64,000 nucleotides of DNA, from positions 98,076-162,075 of the forward strand of contig CALCST010000030.1 in the NCBI GenBank assembly GCA_937894065.1. The letters run 5' to 3'. Below, in pieces: positions 1 through 7,930 of this stretch. This DNA is from an uncultured Parabacteroides sp. (GTDB taxonomy: Bacteria; Bacteroidota; Bacteroidia; Bacteroidales; Tannerellaceae). Made by a program: the position numbers and the translations under genes. Position 1 is the first letter of the stretch, and every line of letters starts with the position of its first letter. Below the pieces are notes generated by a model. It was not told where the DNA came from. It searched no databases and saw only the letters and a program-made list of their open reading frames with translations.

Positions 1-2
1 AA

Positions 3-332
3 GTTGCTGAGTTCGAAGATATAATAATTTCCACCGGTGGCGGAACTCCTTGTTTCTTTGACAATATGGAGTTTATGAATGCTGCCGGAAAGACTGTGTA
101 TCTGCAAGTGTCGGTTGATGAGCTTGCCGCCCGTCTGGAAACTTGCCGCCATACACGTCCGGTTCTGCAGAACAGAACGGGTGAGGAGCTTAAGAACTTT
201 ATAACTGAGAGTTTGCAAAAGAGACTTCCTTTTTATGAAAAGGCTCAGATGATATTTCCGGCAGAGACAATGCTTACTTATGAAGACATTGTAAAGGTTG
301 TTGATGACTTGAAGGTGAAGCTGGGAATTTGA
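3..332 (+). CDS. aroK: Shikimate kinase, C-terminal part (5' end outside window)
   Basis: This is the carboxy-terminal part of an open frame that enters from the left edge. It reads through STGGGTPCF, the conserved glycine-rich substrate-binding stretch of shikimate kinase, followed by an ammonium-like lid region with arginines (ETCRHTRPVL) and the family's C-terminal helices. Shikimate kinase phosphorylates shikimate with ATP in the aromatic amino acid pathway in the cytoplasm. An internal ATG at 66 is not a credible start because the conserved motif lies upstream of it. The P-loop half is missing from the window, so the assignment rests on the second half only. Confidence 0.85.
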   Translation, partial: VAEFEDIIISTGGGTPCFFDNMEFMNAAGKTVYLQVSVDELAARLETCRHTRPVLQNRTGEELKNFITESLQKRLPFYEKAQMIFPAETMLTYEDIVKVVDDLKVKLGI

Positions 333-335
333 GAT

Positions 336-419
336 GACAAGGTTTCAGAGACAAGTTAACAAGTTGACAAGTATTTAAGTAATACCTTATGTCTGTTTCC
401 TTGTATCTGAAACCTTGTC
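336..419 (+). repeat. Leader hairpin upstream of ald
   Basis: The left arm 336-355 and right arm 400-419 are inverted copies of GACAAGGTTTCAGATACAAG with one mismatch in 20. This is a member of the dispersed leader family described in the findings, here with only a weak octamer tract before the start codon. Confidence 0.7.
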
Positions 420-464
420 CCCTTGTATCTAAATTATAAACCTAATAAATCTCTATAAAATATT

Positions 465-1655
465 ATGATATCAAACCTTGAATCGAATATTCCCCAGGAA
501 CTTCTGAAAGAACTTGGAAGAGCCGGCGGACGACTGTGGATTGGAATTCCACGTGAAATCCGTCGTGGAGAGCAGCGCCTTGCGCTTACGCCCGAAGCCG
601 TTGAGATATTAGTCATGGCAGGTCATAAGGTGTGGGTTGAAACAGATGCCGGCTTGGGAATAAGCTATTCGGACAACCATTATTCCGAAGCAGGAGCAGA
701 GATTGTTTCCAGTCCGGCAGAAGTATATCAGGCAGATATTATCCTGAAAATACTTCCTCCTACGCTTCAGGAAGTTGCAATGATGAAACCGCGAACGACT
801 CTTTTTTCTTTCGTGCAGCCACGACTGATCAGTCAGGAAATATTAGCCATGATGTCCGCAAAAAGGATAAATGCCGTTGCCTATGAACTGTTGAAGGACA
901 ACAGGCAGAAATCGCCGGTGCTGAATATTATTTCCGAGATTGAAGGAACTGCGGCAATAACTGTTGCCGCTGATTTGCTGAGTAATACTCATGGTGGCAA
1001 GGGTATATTGCTTGGAGGAATACCTGGAGTATCACCGACCGAGGTTGTGATAGTCGGTGCCGGACATGCCGGAACTGTGGCGGCTCGTGCAGCCTTGGCT
1101 CTTGGTGCGTCGGTAAAGGTATTCGACAATGATATTAATAATCTACGTACGATACAAACCGTGTTGGGGCACGGACTTTTTACTTCGAATTTTCATCCTC
1201 ATGTGCTTCATAATGCTCTTTGCACGGCTGATGTGGTGATTGGAGCCATGCGATATATCGATTCTGCAAAACATTATGTAGTTGCTGAGGAGTTGATAAG
1301 CCGTATGAAGCGAGGTTCGCTTATTATTGATTTGAGAATAAGCCAGGGCGGATGCTTTGAAACGACTTGTGACCTGCCTGCGGATGCTCCGGAAGTGTTT
1401 GAGCAGTATGGAGTGCTTCACTATTGCCGCCCTAATATCAGTAATCAGGTGGCACGTACAGCTTCTATGGCATTGAGCAATGTTTTTGTTCCCCTGTTTC
1501 TTGAGTTGGGAGATTATAGCTCCATCCAGAATTGTGCCAAATCTGATGATGGATTCAAGAGCGGTATATATATGTATGCCGGAAAACTGGTGAACGATTA
1601 TGTGGCTTCGTTCTTTAATTTGAGGGCAAATAATATTGATATATTTATGCTGTGA
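465..1655 (+). CDS. ald: Alanine dehydrogenase family protein
   Basis: A 396-residue protein of the alanine dehydrogenase/transhydrogenase family, which interconverts alanine and pyruvate with NAD in the cytoplasm. The N-terminal signature GIPREIRRGEQRLALTPE (about residues 27-44) matches the family's opening strand with its substrate-binding Arg and Lys/Arg. A Rossmann motif VIVGAGHAGTVAA lies near residues 193-205, and SEIEGTAA precedes it. The protein has about 25 extra N-terminal residues and a longer C-terminal tail than the usual 360-370 residue enzyme. It stands alone, between aroK and korAB, behind a leader hairpin. A related NAD-binding oxidoreductase of the same superfamily cannot be excluded, but alanine dehydrogenase is the best reading. 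Confidence 0.82.
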   Translation: MISNLESNIPQELLKELGRAGGRLWIGIPREIRRGEQRLALTPEAVEILVMAGHKVWVETDAGLGISYSDNHYSEAGAEIVSSPAEVYQADIILKILPPTLQEVAMMKPRTTLFSFVQPRLISQEILAMMSAKRINAVAYELLKDNRQKSPVLNIISEIEGTAAITVAADLLSNTHGGKGILLGGIPGVSPTEVVIVGAGHAGTVAARAALALGASVKVFDNDINNLRTIQTVLGHGLFTSNFHPHVLHNALCTADVVIGAMRYIDSAKHYVVAEELISRMKRGSLIIDLRISQGGCFETTCDLPADAPEVFEQYGVLHYCRPNISNQVARTASMALSNVFVPLFLELGDYSSIQNCAKSDDGFKSGIYMYAGKLVNDYVASFFNLRANNIDIFML

Positions 1656-2067
1656 TATCTATCCTTCGAGTTAGTACTATCATGCGTAAGCTTATCTGAT
1701 AGAAACTGTATGAAGAAGTTGTCAACTGTCAATTACTCAATGTGTAATAAAAAATATTTGAATAAAATACGAACTATTTCAGATGGTGTAAGTGTAAAAT
1801 ATATACTTTATTTGCCTGAGTTATTGTCTGTTGTAAATCTTAAGCTGTTTATCCAAATATTTTCCCCAATAATTTAACAAATCAAACTATTGAACAAATT
1901 TGAATTTGTAAAGTTTATTTTATTAATTTGCCGTTATTATTTACAGGAGCTTTACAAGTGGCAAGGTTATAAGTTGAGCAGATTATTATAATCTGATATT
2001 TTCCCCTTGTCCTCTTGTATTTGAAGCCTTGTCAACTATAATTAAAGCATATTTTAAATATAATATC
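1656..2067. other. Intergenic region upstream of korA
   Basis: About 410 bases without a credible gene. It contains an AT-rich stretch with a possible promoter near 1903-1933 (TTTG followed by TTAATTTG, one base off the TAnnTTTG consensus). It also holds a degenerate copy of the leader hairpin: ACAAGTGGCAAGG at 1954-1966, with CCTTGTCCTCTTGT to CCTTGTCAACT at about 2005-2037. Confidence 0.5.
1954..2037 (+). repeat. Degenerate leader hairpin upstream of korA
   Basis: The left arm begins ACAAGTGGCAAGG and the right arm ends GCCTTGTCAACT. It is a weaker copy of the dispersed leader element. A TTG codon at 2029 inside it opens an apparent N-terminal extension of the next gene, which I do not accept. 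Confidence 0.5.
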
Positions 2068-3924
2068 ATGACAGAACAGACAAAAGTAACAACATTGGAA
2101 AAGGTTGTAATTCGTTTTTCCGGTGACTCCGGAGACGGAATGCAGTTGACCGGAACAATCTTTTCAAATCTGTCGGCAATTTTCGGAAATGAAATCTCGA
2201 CATTCCCGGATTATCCGGCAGAAGTGCGTGCCCCACAGGGAACACTTAGTGGCGTATCAGGTTTCCAAGTTCATCTAGGTTCGAGAAAGATATTCACTCC
2301 TGGTGACAAGGCTGACGTTCTTGTAGCAATGAACCCGGCAGCTTTGAAGGTTAATGTGAAGAATCTGAAACCGAATGCTATTGTCTTGATTGATACTGAT
2401 TCATTCCAGAAGAGTGATTTGGAAAAGGCTCAGTTCACAACAGACGAACCGTTCAAGGAACTTGGTCTGACAGGTGTTCAGGTTGTTGCTGCTCCTATAT
2501 CAACAATGGTTAAGGACGGACTGGCAGAGTTTGGCTTGGACAATAAGTCTGCATTGCGTTGCAAGAATATGTTCGCACTGGGACTTGTATGCTGGTTGTT
2601 CGAACGTCCGTTGGAAGAAGCAATGCATATGCTTCAGAATAAGTTTGCCAAGAAACCTGTAATTGCTCAGGCAAATATCAAGGCTCTTACCGACGGTTAT
2701 AATTATGGTCATAATATTCATGCTTCTGTTTCAACATACCGCATTGAAAGCAAGAAAGCAAAACCTGGTGTATATACAGATGTAAACGGTAACAAGGCTA
2801 CTTCATACGGTCTTATTGCTGCAGCTGAAAAAGCTGGTTTGAGATTGTTCCTCGGCAGTTATCCTATTACTCCTGCAACAGATATCCTTCATGAGTTGTC
2901 AAAGAGAAAAGACCTTGGTGTAATCACTGTTCAGGCTGAAGATGAAATTGCCGGTGTATGTACATCAATAGGCGCAAGTTTTGCAGGTTGCCTTGCTGCA
3001 ACTTCAACATCCGGTCCTGGTCTTGCACTTAAGAGTGAGGCTATCGGTTTGGCTGTTATTGCTGAAATTCCTCTTGTAGTAATTGATGTTCAGCGTGGTG
3101 GCCCGTCAACAGGTATGCCAACAAAATCAGAACAGACAGACTTGATGCAGGCTTTATACGGACGTAACGGTGAATGTCCGGCTGTTGTGGTTGCCGCTGC
3201 TACTCCAACAGACTGTTTCGATATGGCATTCTGGGCAGGTAAACTTGCTGTTGAACATATGACACCGGTAATTCTTCTTACAGATGCATTTATTGCCAAC
3301 GGTTCTTCTGCATGGAGATTGCCTGATTTGGAAGATTATCCGGAAATCAAACCTAATTATGTATGTAATTACAAGGGTGACAAACCTTGGAAACCATATC
3401 GCCGTGATTTGGAAAGCATGGTTCGTTATTGGGCTGTTCCTGGAATGGAAGGTTTCACACACCGCCTTGGAGGTTTGGAAAAAGACTATGACACAAGTGC
3501 TATTTCAACAGACCCGGCAAACCACCAGAAGATGGTTCGTACACGTCAGGAAAAGATTGACAGAGTTGCTGATTATATTCCTAATGTTGAGGTTTTGGGT
3601 GATGAAGATGCAGACTTGCTGATTGTAGGTTGGGGCGGAACATACGGTCATTTGTATGAAGCAATGGAAACTATGCACGAACAGGGCAAGAAAGTTGCTT
3701 TCGCTCATTTCAGATTCATCAATCCGCTGCCTAAGAATACTGTTGAAGTGCTTAAGAAATATCCGAAGGTTGTTGTTGCTGAACAGAATAACGGTCAGTT
3801 TGCAAACTACCTTAGAAGTAAGGTGGATGATTTCAATCCTTATAAAGTGGACCGCGTGGAAGGTCAGCCTTTCGTAGTTGCCGGTCTGGTTGAAGAATTT
3901 ACTAAAATATTGGAGGAGGCATAA
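2068..3924 (+). CDS. korA: 2-oxoacid:ferredoxin oxidoreductase, fused gamma-alpha subunit (2-oxoglutarate type)
   Basis: A 618-residue subunit, taking the ATG at 2068 as start rather than the upstream TTG at 2029, whose extra codons only translate leader sequence. Residues about 10-190 are the gamma domain (RFSGDSGDGMQLTG near the start). From about residue 243 comes the alpha pyrimidine-binding domain with YPITPATDI, the EDEIAGV glutamate region, TSTSGPGL and RGGPSTGMPT. With the beta subunit it oxidatively decarboxylates a 2-oxoacid, or reductively carboxylates an acyl-CoA, using thiamine diphosphate and ferredoxin. The beta gene starts 3 bases after its stop, so the two are certainly co-transcribed. 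The 2-oxoglutarate specificity is inferred from the two-gene gamma-alpha/beta layout. Confidence 0.93.
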   Translation: MTEQTKVTTLEKVVIRFSGDSGDGMQLTGTIFSNLSAIFGNEISTFPDYPAEVRAPQGTLSGVSGFQVHLGSRKIFTPGDKADVLVAMNPAALKVNVKNLKPNAIVLIDTDSFQKSDLEKAQFTTDEPFKELGLTGVQVVAAPISTMVKDGLAEFGLDNKSALRCKNMFALGLVCWLFERPLEEAMHMLQNKFAKKPVIAQANIKALTDGYNYGHNIHASVSTYRIESKKAKPGVYTDVNGNKATSYGLIAAAEKAGLRLFLGSYPITPATDILHELSKRKDLGVITVQAEDEIAGVCTSIGASFAGCLAATSTSGPGLALKSEAIGLAVIAEIPLVVIDVQRGGPSTGMPTKSEQTDLMQALYGRNGECPAVVVAAATPTDCFDMAFWAGKLAVEHMTPVILLTDAFIANGSSAWRLPDLEDYPEIKPNYVCNYKGDKPWKPYRRDLESMVRYWAVPGMEGFTHRLGGLEKDYDTSAISTDPANHQKMVRTRQEKIDRVADYIPNVEVLGDEDADLLIVGWGGTYGHLYEAMETMHEQGKKVAFAHFRFINPLPKNTVEVLKKYPKVVVAEQNNGQFANYLRSKVDDFNPYKVDRVEGQPFVVAGLVEEFTKILEEA

Positions 3925-3927
3925 AAG

Positions 3928-4944
3928 ATGGTAGCAGAAGAATTAAAATATTTACCGAAAGATTATAAAAGTGACCAGTATGTTCGCTGGTGTCCGGGTT
4001 GTGGCGACCATGCCGTTTTGAACTGCCTGCACAAGGCTATGGCAGAAGTGGGCGTTGCACCTCACAATATGGCTGTGATTTCAGGTATCGGCTGTTCTTC
4101 ACGTTTGCCATATTATATGAATACATACGGATTCCACACTATCCACGGTCGTGGTGCGGCTATTGCAACAGGTGTGAAAACAGCACGTCCGGATTTGAGT
4201 GTTTGGTTGATTACAGGTGATGGCGACTGCCTTGCAATCGGTGGTAACCATTTCATTCATGCCGTACGCCGTAATGTGGATTTGAACATCGTTCTTTTCA
4301 ATAATAAAATCTATGGTTTGACTAAAGGTCAGTATTCTCCGACTTCAGACCGTGGTTTCGTTTCAAAGAGTTCTCCATACGGAACAGTTGAAGATCCGTT
4401 TATCCCTGCTGAATTGGCTTTGGGCGCACGTGGTAATTTCTTTGCCCGTGCAATCGATGTTGATTTGAAAAATACAACAGATATCCTTGCTGCTTCAGCT
4501 CGCCACAAAGGTGCTTCTGTAACTGAAGTCCTTGTAAACTGTGTTATCTTCAACAATGGTATCCACAAACAGATTACCGACAAGGAATTCCGTGCAGAAC
4601 GTACAATATTCCTTCGTCATGGCGAAAAGATGGTTTATGGCGCCAACAATGATAAAGGTATTGTTTTGGACGGATTGAAATTGAAGTCAGTTACAATCGG
4701 TCAGGATGGCTATACTTTGGATGACGTTCTGGTTCATGACGCACATTGCAAGGACAATACTTTGCATATGATGTTGGCTATGATGAGCGGCGATATGCCT
4801 GTGGCTCTTGGAGTAATCCGTGATGTTGAAGCTCCGACTTATGATGAGTCAGTTCATCAGCAGCTTGCTGAGGTGCAGCAGAAAATGCCTAACCGCACTC
4901 TTAAGGAATTCCTTTTGAGCGGTGAAACTTGGGAAATAAAATAG
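3928..4944 (+). CDS. korB: 2-oxoacid:ferredoxin oxidoreductase, beta (thiamine diphosphate) subunit
   Basis: A 338-residue beta subunit carrying the cofactor site. WCPGCGDHAVLN (about residues 22-33) is the conserved cysteine-containing opening. GISGIGCSSRLP-type sequence follows, and the thiamine diphosphate/Mg motif begins with GDGDCLAIGGNH near residue 97 and closes with FNNKIYGLTKGQ. It ends without iron-sulfur motifs beyond the CPGC pair. Unusually for this region, a purine-rich GGAGGAGG (about 3911-3920, inside the end of korA) lies upstream of its ATG and could serve as a Shine-Dalgarno sequence. It forms one enzyme with the preceding subunit and feeds reduced ferredoxin or succinyl-CoA into anaerobic metabolism. 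Confidence 0.94.
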   Translation: MVAEELKYLPKDYKSDQYVRWCPGCGDHAVLNCLHKAMAEVGVAPHNMAVISGIGCSSRLPYYMNTYGFHTIHGRGAAIATGVKTARPDLSVWLITGDGDCLAIGGNHFIHAVRRNVDLNIVLFNNKIYGLTKGQYSPTSDRGFVSKSSPYGTVEDPFIPAELALGARGNFFARAIDVDLKNTTDILAASARHKGASVTEVLVNCVIFNNGIHKQITDKEFRAERTIFLRHGEKMVYGANNDKGIVLDGLKLKSVTIGQDGYTLDDVLVHDAHCKDNTLHMMLAMMSGDMPVALGVIRDVEAPTYDESVHQQLAEVQQKMPNRTLKEFLLSGETWEIK

Positions 4945-4989
4945 TTTAAGTTTGGCTTTGACCGACTTCAAAGTTGGTGAGGCTATAGA

Positions 4990-5060
4990 GACGAGTTGGC
5001 AAGGATGTTAATATATATTCTTTGTCAACTCGTCAACTTGTATCTTGTCATCTGAATAAT
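4990..5060 (+). repeat. Leader hairpin upstream of membrane protein gene
   Basis: GACGAGTTGGCAAGG (4990-5004) and CTTTGTCAACTCGTC (5020-5034) form a short stem, followed by another CAACTTGT unit. It is a copy of the dispersed leader family without the AAACTYAA tract. Confidence 0.6.
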
Positions 5061-5078
5061 AGTGTAATAAATATAAGC

Positions 5079-5609
5079 ATGAAAGAGTCTTATCTTACTG
5101 TAATTTGTGTTTTGATCTGTATTTTGGTAATCCTTTCAGGAGGTGTAGGATATGTGTTTTATAAATATACATTGATTGAATGGTGGTTGCCGGTGTTGGT
5201 AGCTCTTGTTCCTGCAGTATTGACATTGTCTCTTTATAAATCATGGAGTCAGTTCTTTGGTATCACAAACAGATTTATTGGAATAACATGTCATATAATA
5301 TGTGTTGGAGTAGTAAGTTATATGCTGTTTATTATATGTAATTACAGATTCAGAGATGTGGATAGCCGGCAAGAGGTAAATGTGTCGGTAACGAAATATT
5401 CCCAAGAACATGAACGACGTAACAAAACAGGAAGACATCATTATAAAAAGGAAAAAGTAAAAAGATATTACTTGGAAATTACATTCGAAGATGGTCTGAC
5501 AAAGACTCTTATAATTTCAAGAGACAAATATAATGCGATAAAGGGAAGTAGTATGAAAATTTACCAGGAGAAAGGCTTGTTAGGTTTTCCGGTCATTATC
5601 CTGCCTTAA
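5079..5609 (+). CDS. Small membrane protein of unknown function
   Basis: I do not recognise this 176-residue protein. I take the ATG at 5079; the frame is open further upstream (5022) but that part translates leader-hairpin sequence. Three hydrophobic stretches occupy roughly residues 6-28, 33-52 and 62-85 and look like transmembrane helices. After them comes a charged, probably cytoplasmic tail rich in Lys, Arg and Tyr (HERRNKTGRHHYKKEKVKRYY), ending in a short beta-rich segment. No catalytic motif is visible. It lies alone between korB and the TerB-like gene, with no close spacing to either. Confidence 0.6.
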   Translation: MKESYLTVICVLICILVILSGGVGYVFYKYTLIEWWLPVLVALVPAVLTLSLYKSWSQFFGITNRFIGITCHIICVGVVSYMLFIICNYRFRDVDSRQEVNVSVTKYSQEHERRNKTGRHHYKKEKVKRYYLEITFEDGLTKTLIISRDKYNAIKGSSMKIYQEKGLLGFPVIILP

Positions 5610-5675
5610 TGTTGTATTATTTATATAGGTTACCGTTACGCCTTATGACATACATAATAAATTATTATTACACCG

Positions 5676-5706
5676 TTTGATTTACATGATTTATTTGTTA
5701 TCTTTG
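5676..5706 (+). promoter_or_regulatory. Bacteroidales-type promoter for the TerB-like gene
   Basis: TTTG at 5676-5679, a spacer of 19 bases, then TATCTTTG at 5699-5706. This matches the known Bacteroides -33 TTTG and -7 TAnnTTTG consensus. Transcription should start near 5713, about 50 bases before the ATG. Confidence 0.7.
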
Positions 5707-5762
5707 ATGTAATGGAATTAAAATAAAAACCAATATATTGTTTAACATCTAAAATTACTGTT

Positions 5763-6206
5763 ATGGGATTATTTGATAAGATTTTTCAGTCAGTATCTGA
5801 AGATACAAAGCTTACCCAGCAGGAAGCTTTTGCCGGAATAGCTGTAGCTATAGCTGGAGCTGATGGCAGTATTGCTGTTTCTGAGTGGGATGGTATTGTA
5901 AATTATATCCGTAGATTGAGAATTTATGATAACTTTTCAGGTCCTGCTTTTGATAAACTTTTTGACAAGCTTTTCAAAATACTGAAAAATAAAGGTGTTG
6001 GTGCATTGGTGAAATCTTCAGCAGAAGCATTGACTGATGATTTGAAACTTACAGCATTTGCATGTGCGGTTGATATTGCGTTGGCAGACGGTGTGATCGA
6101 AGACGAAGAGAAAAATGTAATTAATGAACTTGCACAAGCATTGGAAATACCTGAAAAAACGGCTGTTTCCATTATTGAAGTGATGATAATCAAGAATAAA
6201 GTATAA
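5763..6206 (+). CDS. TerB-like protein
   Basis: A 147-residue, mostly helical protein resembling the TerB (tellurite resistance) fold. The two family hallmarks are visible: an early acidic AGADGSIAVSEWDGI (about residues 31-45) and a second, ALADGVIEDEEKNVI (about 107-121). These duplicated acidic loops bind metal in known TerB domains. No ter operon partners (TerC, TerD) are nearby, so a specific role in tellurite resistance is not supported. It has its own promoter at 5676-5706 and terminator at 6247-6292, so it appears to be a single-gene unit. Confidence 0.75.
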   Translation: MGLFDKIFQSVSEDTKLTQQEAFAGIAVAIAGADGSIAVSEWDGIVNYIRRLRIYDNFSGPAFDKLFDKLFKILKNKGVGALVKSSAEALTDDLKLTAFACAVDIALADGVIEDEEKNVINELAQALEIPEKTAVSIIEVMIIKNKV

Positions 6207-6246
6207 AAGCGTACGCTTATAAAATATTGCTAGTCAGCAATTATGG

Positions 6247-6292
6247 CGCGGAGAAACGTTGAAATATGAGATTCGTTTCTCCGTGTTTTTTT
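6247..6292 (+). terminator. Rho-independent terminator after the TerB-like gene
   Basis: Stem CGGAGAAACG (6249-6258) with CGTTTCTCCG (6274-6283), extended by two weaker pairs, a 15-base loop, and then seven T residues. Confidence 0.85.
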
Positions 6293-6296
6293 ATAT

Positions 6297-6391
6297 CCGA
6301 ATGTAACTTGAATTTCTTCCGAAAGAAAACAAAATTCCTTTCGGAAGAAAAATGCATTTGTTTCGGAAGAAAATGAAATTACATTCGGAAG
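6297..6391. repeat. 22-bp-period palindrome array A (TTTCGGAAG type)
   Basis: Five near-palindromic units centred on CG dinucleotides at 6298, 6320, 6342, 6364 and 6386, every spacing exactly 22 bases. The core reads YTTYCGRAAG; the first two units read CCG and the last three CGG on this strand. The array lies between the converging ends of the TerB-like gene and the oxidase gene. Confidence 0.85.
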
Positions 6392-6439
6392 TAATTTCAC
6401 CTTGTTCTCTTGCCTCTCTTGTCTGTTTATTTCCTGATA

Positions 6440-6913
6440 TTATTTTTTGTGAGGAGCTCCGAATTCCTTACAAGTAACTTCGTCGAGTTTTACTTTCCAG
6501 ATTTTTACGTTACGTACAGCAGGAGCTCCATATTTGAATTCTTTGTCCGAATACTGCTTCATTATAATGTTGAGGGCTTCTTCTTTTTTGTCGAAATCCT
6601 CTTCATATTCAACCTTCCCCCAGCTGATTACACTTTTTGAACGCATGCGGTAACTGCACGCAACTTCGGGATGCTGGAAAATAAGTTCGTGGTCGGTGCT
6701 GAATGTTATGCAAACCCTTGGATTTCGGGAAAGTATGGAAATGCTGCGTCCTTCCTGAGCGGAATGAAGATATACCACTCCGTCCTCGTATCCGAAATTC
6801 ATAGGAATAACATATGGCGTTCCGTCGGTATCAGCCATGCCAACAAAACAGATATCACATTTTCTGATTATAGAATCAATCAATTCCTGATTTTCGTGTA
6901 TGAGTGTTTTCAT
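6440..6913 (-). CDS. Pyridoxamine 5'-phosphate oxidase family (flavin-binding split-barrel) protein
   Basis: A 157-residue FMN-binding split-barrel protein of the pyridoxamine-phosphate-oxidase-like superfamily, the group that includes nitroimidazole-reductase (Nim)-like proteins. Visible features are the N-terminal helix (ENQELIDSIIRKCDICFVGMAD), the following strand GTPYVIPMNFGYEDGVVYLH, and SRNPRVCITFSTD. The conserved Trp-Gly of a strand, ISWGKVEYEED, comes later. Such proteins bind flavin or heme and reduce small molecules, but the substrate here cannot be told. It is monocistronic, convergent with the TerB-like gene, and its ATG follows an AT-rich leader without a clear promoter motif. 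Confidence 0.82.
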   Translation of the reverse strand: MKTLIHENQELIDSIIRKCDICFVGMADTDGTPYVIPMNFGYEDGVVYLHSAQEGRSISILSRNPRVCITFSTDHELIFQHPEVACSYRMRSKSVISWGKVEYEEDFDKKEEALNIIMKQYSDKEFKYGAPAVRNVKIWKVKLDEVTCKEFGAPHKK

Positions 6914-7044
6914 CTTTGATAATTATTAATTAATACTGAAAAAACAGTGCAAGTTATAAAAAAAACAGAATAATGAACTTGTTTTTTTCTGAACATCTTA
7001 CTTGTTAAAAGTTTGACCTCATTTAAAGAAATATTTCTTTATTC

Positions 7045-7076
7045 TATTGCTTGAATTCTAGATTTAGCATACCTTT
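7045..7076 (+). promoter_or_regulatory. Bacteroidales-type promoter for frdCAB
   Basis: TACCTTTG at 7069/7070-7076 matches the -7 consensus TAnnTTTG, and TATTG at 7045-7049 serves as the -33 element about 20 bases upstream. The predicted start near 7083 gives a leader of about 60 bases before the ATG at 7143. Confidence 0.65.
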
Positions 7077-7142
7077 GCATTTATTAAACGTATTGTGTCT
7101 GATAATTTTTTAACACAATTAAATAACTTAATTTATTATCTT

Positions 7143-7835
7143 ATGTGGTTACTTAATTCTTCTATTGGAAGGAAACTGGTAATGAGTATTTCCGGTCTCT
7201 TCCTTATTCTGTTTTTATTGTTCCACCTGTCGATGAACATTGCGGCAGTATTTTCAGGAGAAGCATACAACTTGGTATGTTCTTTGTTGGGAGCAAACTG
7301 GTATGCTGTGGCTGCAACATTGGTTTTGGCTGCAGGTGTAGTTGTTCACTTTGTTTATGCATGGTTGCTTACAGTGCAGAACCGTAAGGCTCGCGGTAAT
7401 GACCGTTATGCATTGAACTCACGTCCGAAAGGCGTTGAATGGGCATCACAGAACATGTTCGTGTTGGGTTTGATCGTGATTCTTTTCATGGTTCTTCACT
7501 TCTCACAGTTCTGGTATAAGATGATGTTCGCTGAATTGATCGGCCATCACGAAGTGGCTCTTGGTTCTGCTATGGTTTCTCCTCAGGACGGTGCAGCATT
7601 CATCAACTATTACTTCCAGGGTAACATTGTAATCACTGTACTTTATTTGGTATGGTATGCAGCATTGTGGTTCCACTTGACTCACGGTTTCTGGTCAGCA
7701 ATCCACACTTTGGGTTGGAGCAACACAATTTGGTTGAACCGTTGGGAATGCATCTCTAAATGGGTTGCTACAATCATCTGCGGTGCATTTGCTGTGATTA
7801 CAATTATATTCTATTTGAATGGAGTAGGAGCGTAA
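7143..7835 (+). CDS. frdC: Fumarate reductase/succinate dehydrogenase cytochrome b subunit
   Basis: A 230-residue di-heme cytochrome b membrane anchor, counted from the ATG at 7143 (the frame runs further up to a GTG at 7095, but 230 residues fits the Bacteroidetes family better). Five transmembrane helices are apparent, with histidines inside them suitable as heme ligands (LFLLFHLSMN, GVVVHFVYAW, VLHFSQFW, ALWFHLTHGFWSA). It passes electrons between menaquinone and the flavoprotein/iron-sulfur pair encoded next. In Bacteroides this enzyme works as fumarate reductase in anaerobic respiration to succinate. It is the first gene of a three-gene unit. Confidence 0.92.
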   Translation: MWLLNSSIGRKLVMSISGLFLILFLLFHLSMNIAAVFSGEAYNLVCSLLGANWYAVAATLVLAAGVVVHFVYAWLLTVQNRKARGNDRYALNSRPKGVEWASQNMFVLGLIVILFMVLHFSQFWYKMMFAELIGHHEVALGSAMVSPQDGAAFINYYFQGNIVITVLYLVWYAALWFHLTHGFWSAIHTLGWSNTIWLNRWECISKWVATIICGAFAVITIIFYLNGVGA

Positions 7836-7844
7836 AATTAAAGT

Positions 7845-7930
7845 AGACAAGGCAACAGTAAACAAGATACAAGGTTGATAATCTTGTTAACTCGTCAACT
7901 TGTCAACTGATAAACTTAAAAATAAATTAT
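7845..7930 (+). repeat. Leader element upstream of frdA
   Basis: GACAAGGCAACAGTAAACAAG and, after a short gap, CTTGTTAACTCGTCAACTTGTCAACT, followed by AAACTTAAAAATAAATT up to the ATG. It is a sense-oriented copy of the dispersed leader lying inside the frd operon. Confidence 0.65.

Noticed and set aside
2029..2067. N-terminal extension of korA from a TTG codon
   Set aside because: The extra 13 codons translate leader-repeat sequence and lack any match to the subunit family; the ATG at 2068 gives a normal start.
6671..6919. Reading frame antisense to the flavin-type oxidase gene
   Set aside because: It lies wholly within a well-supported gene on the other strand and shows no recognisable domain or leader.
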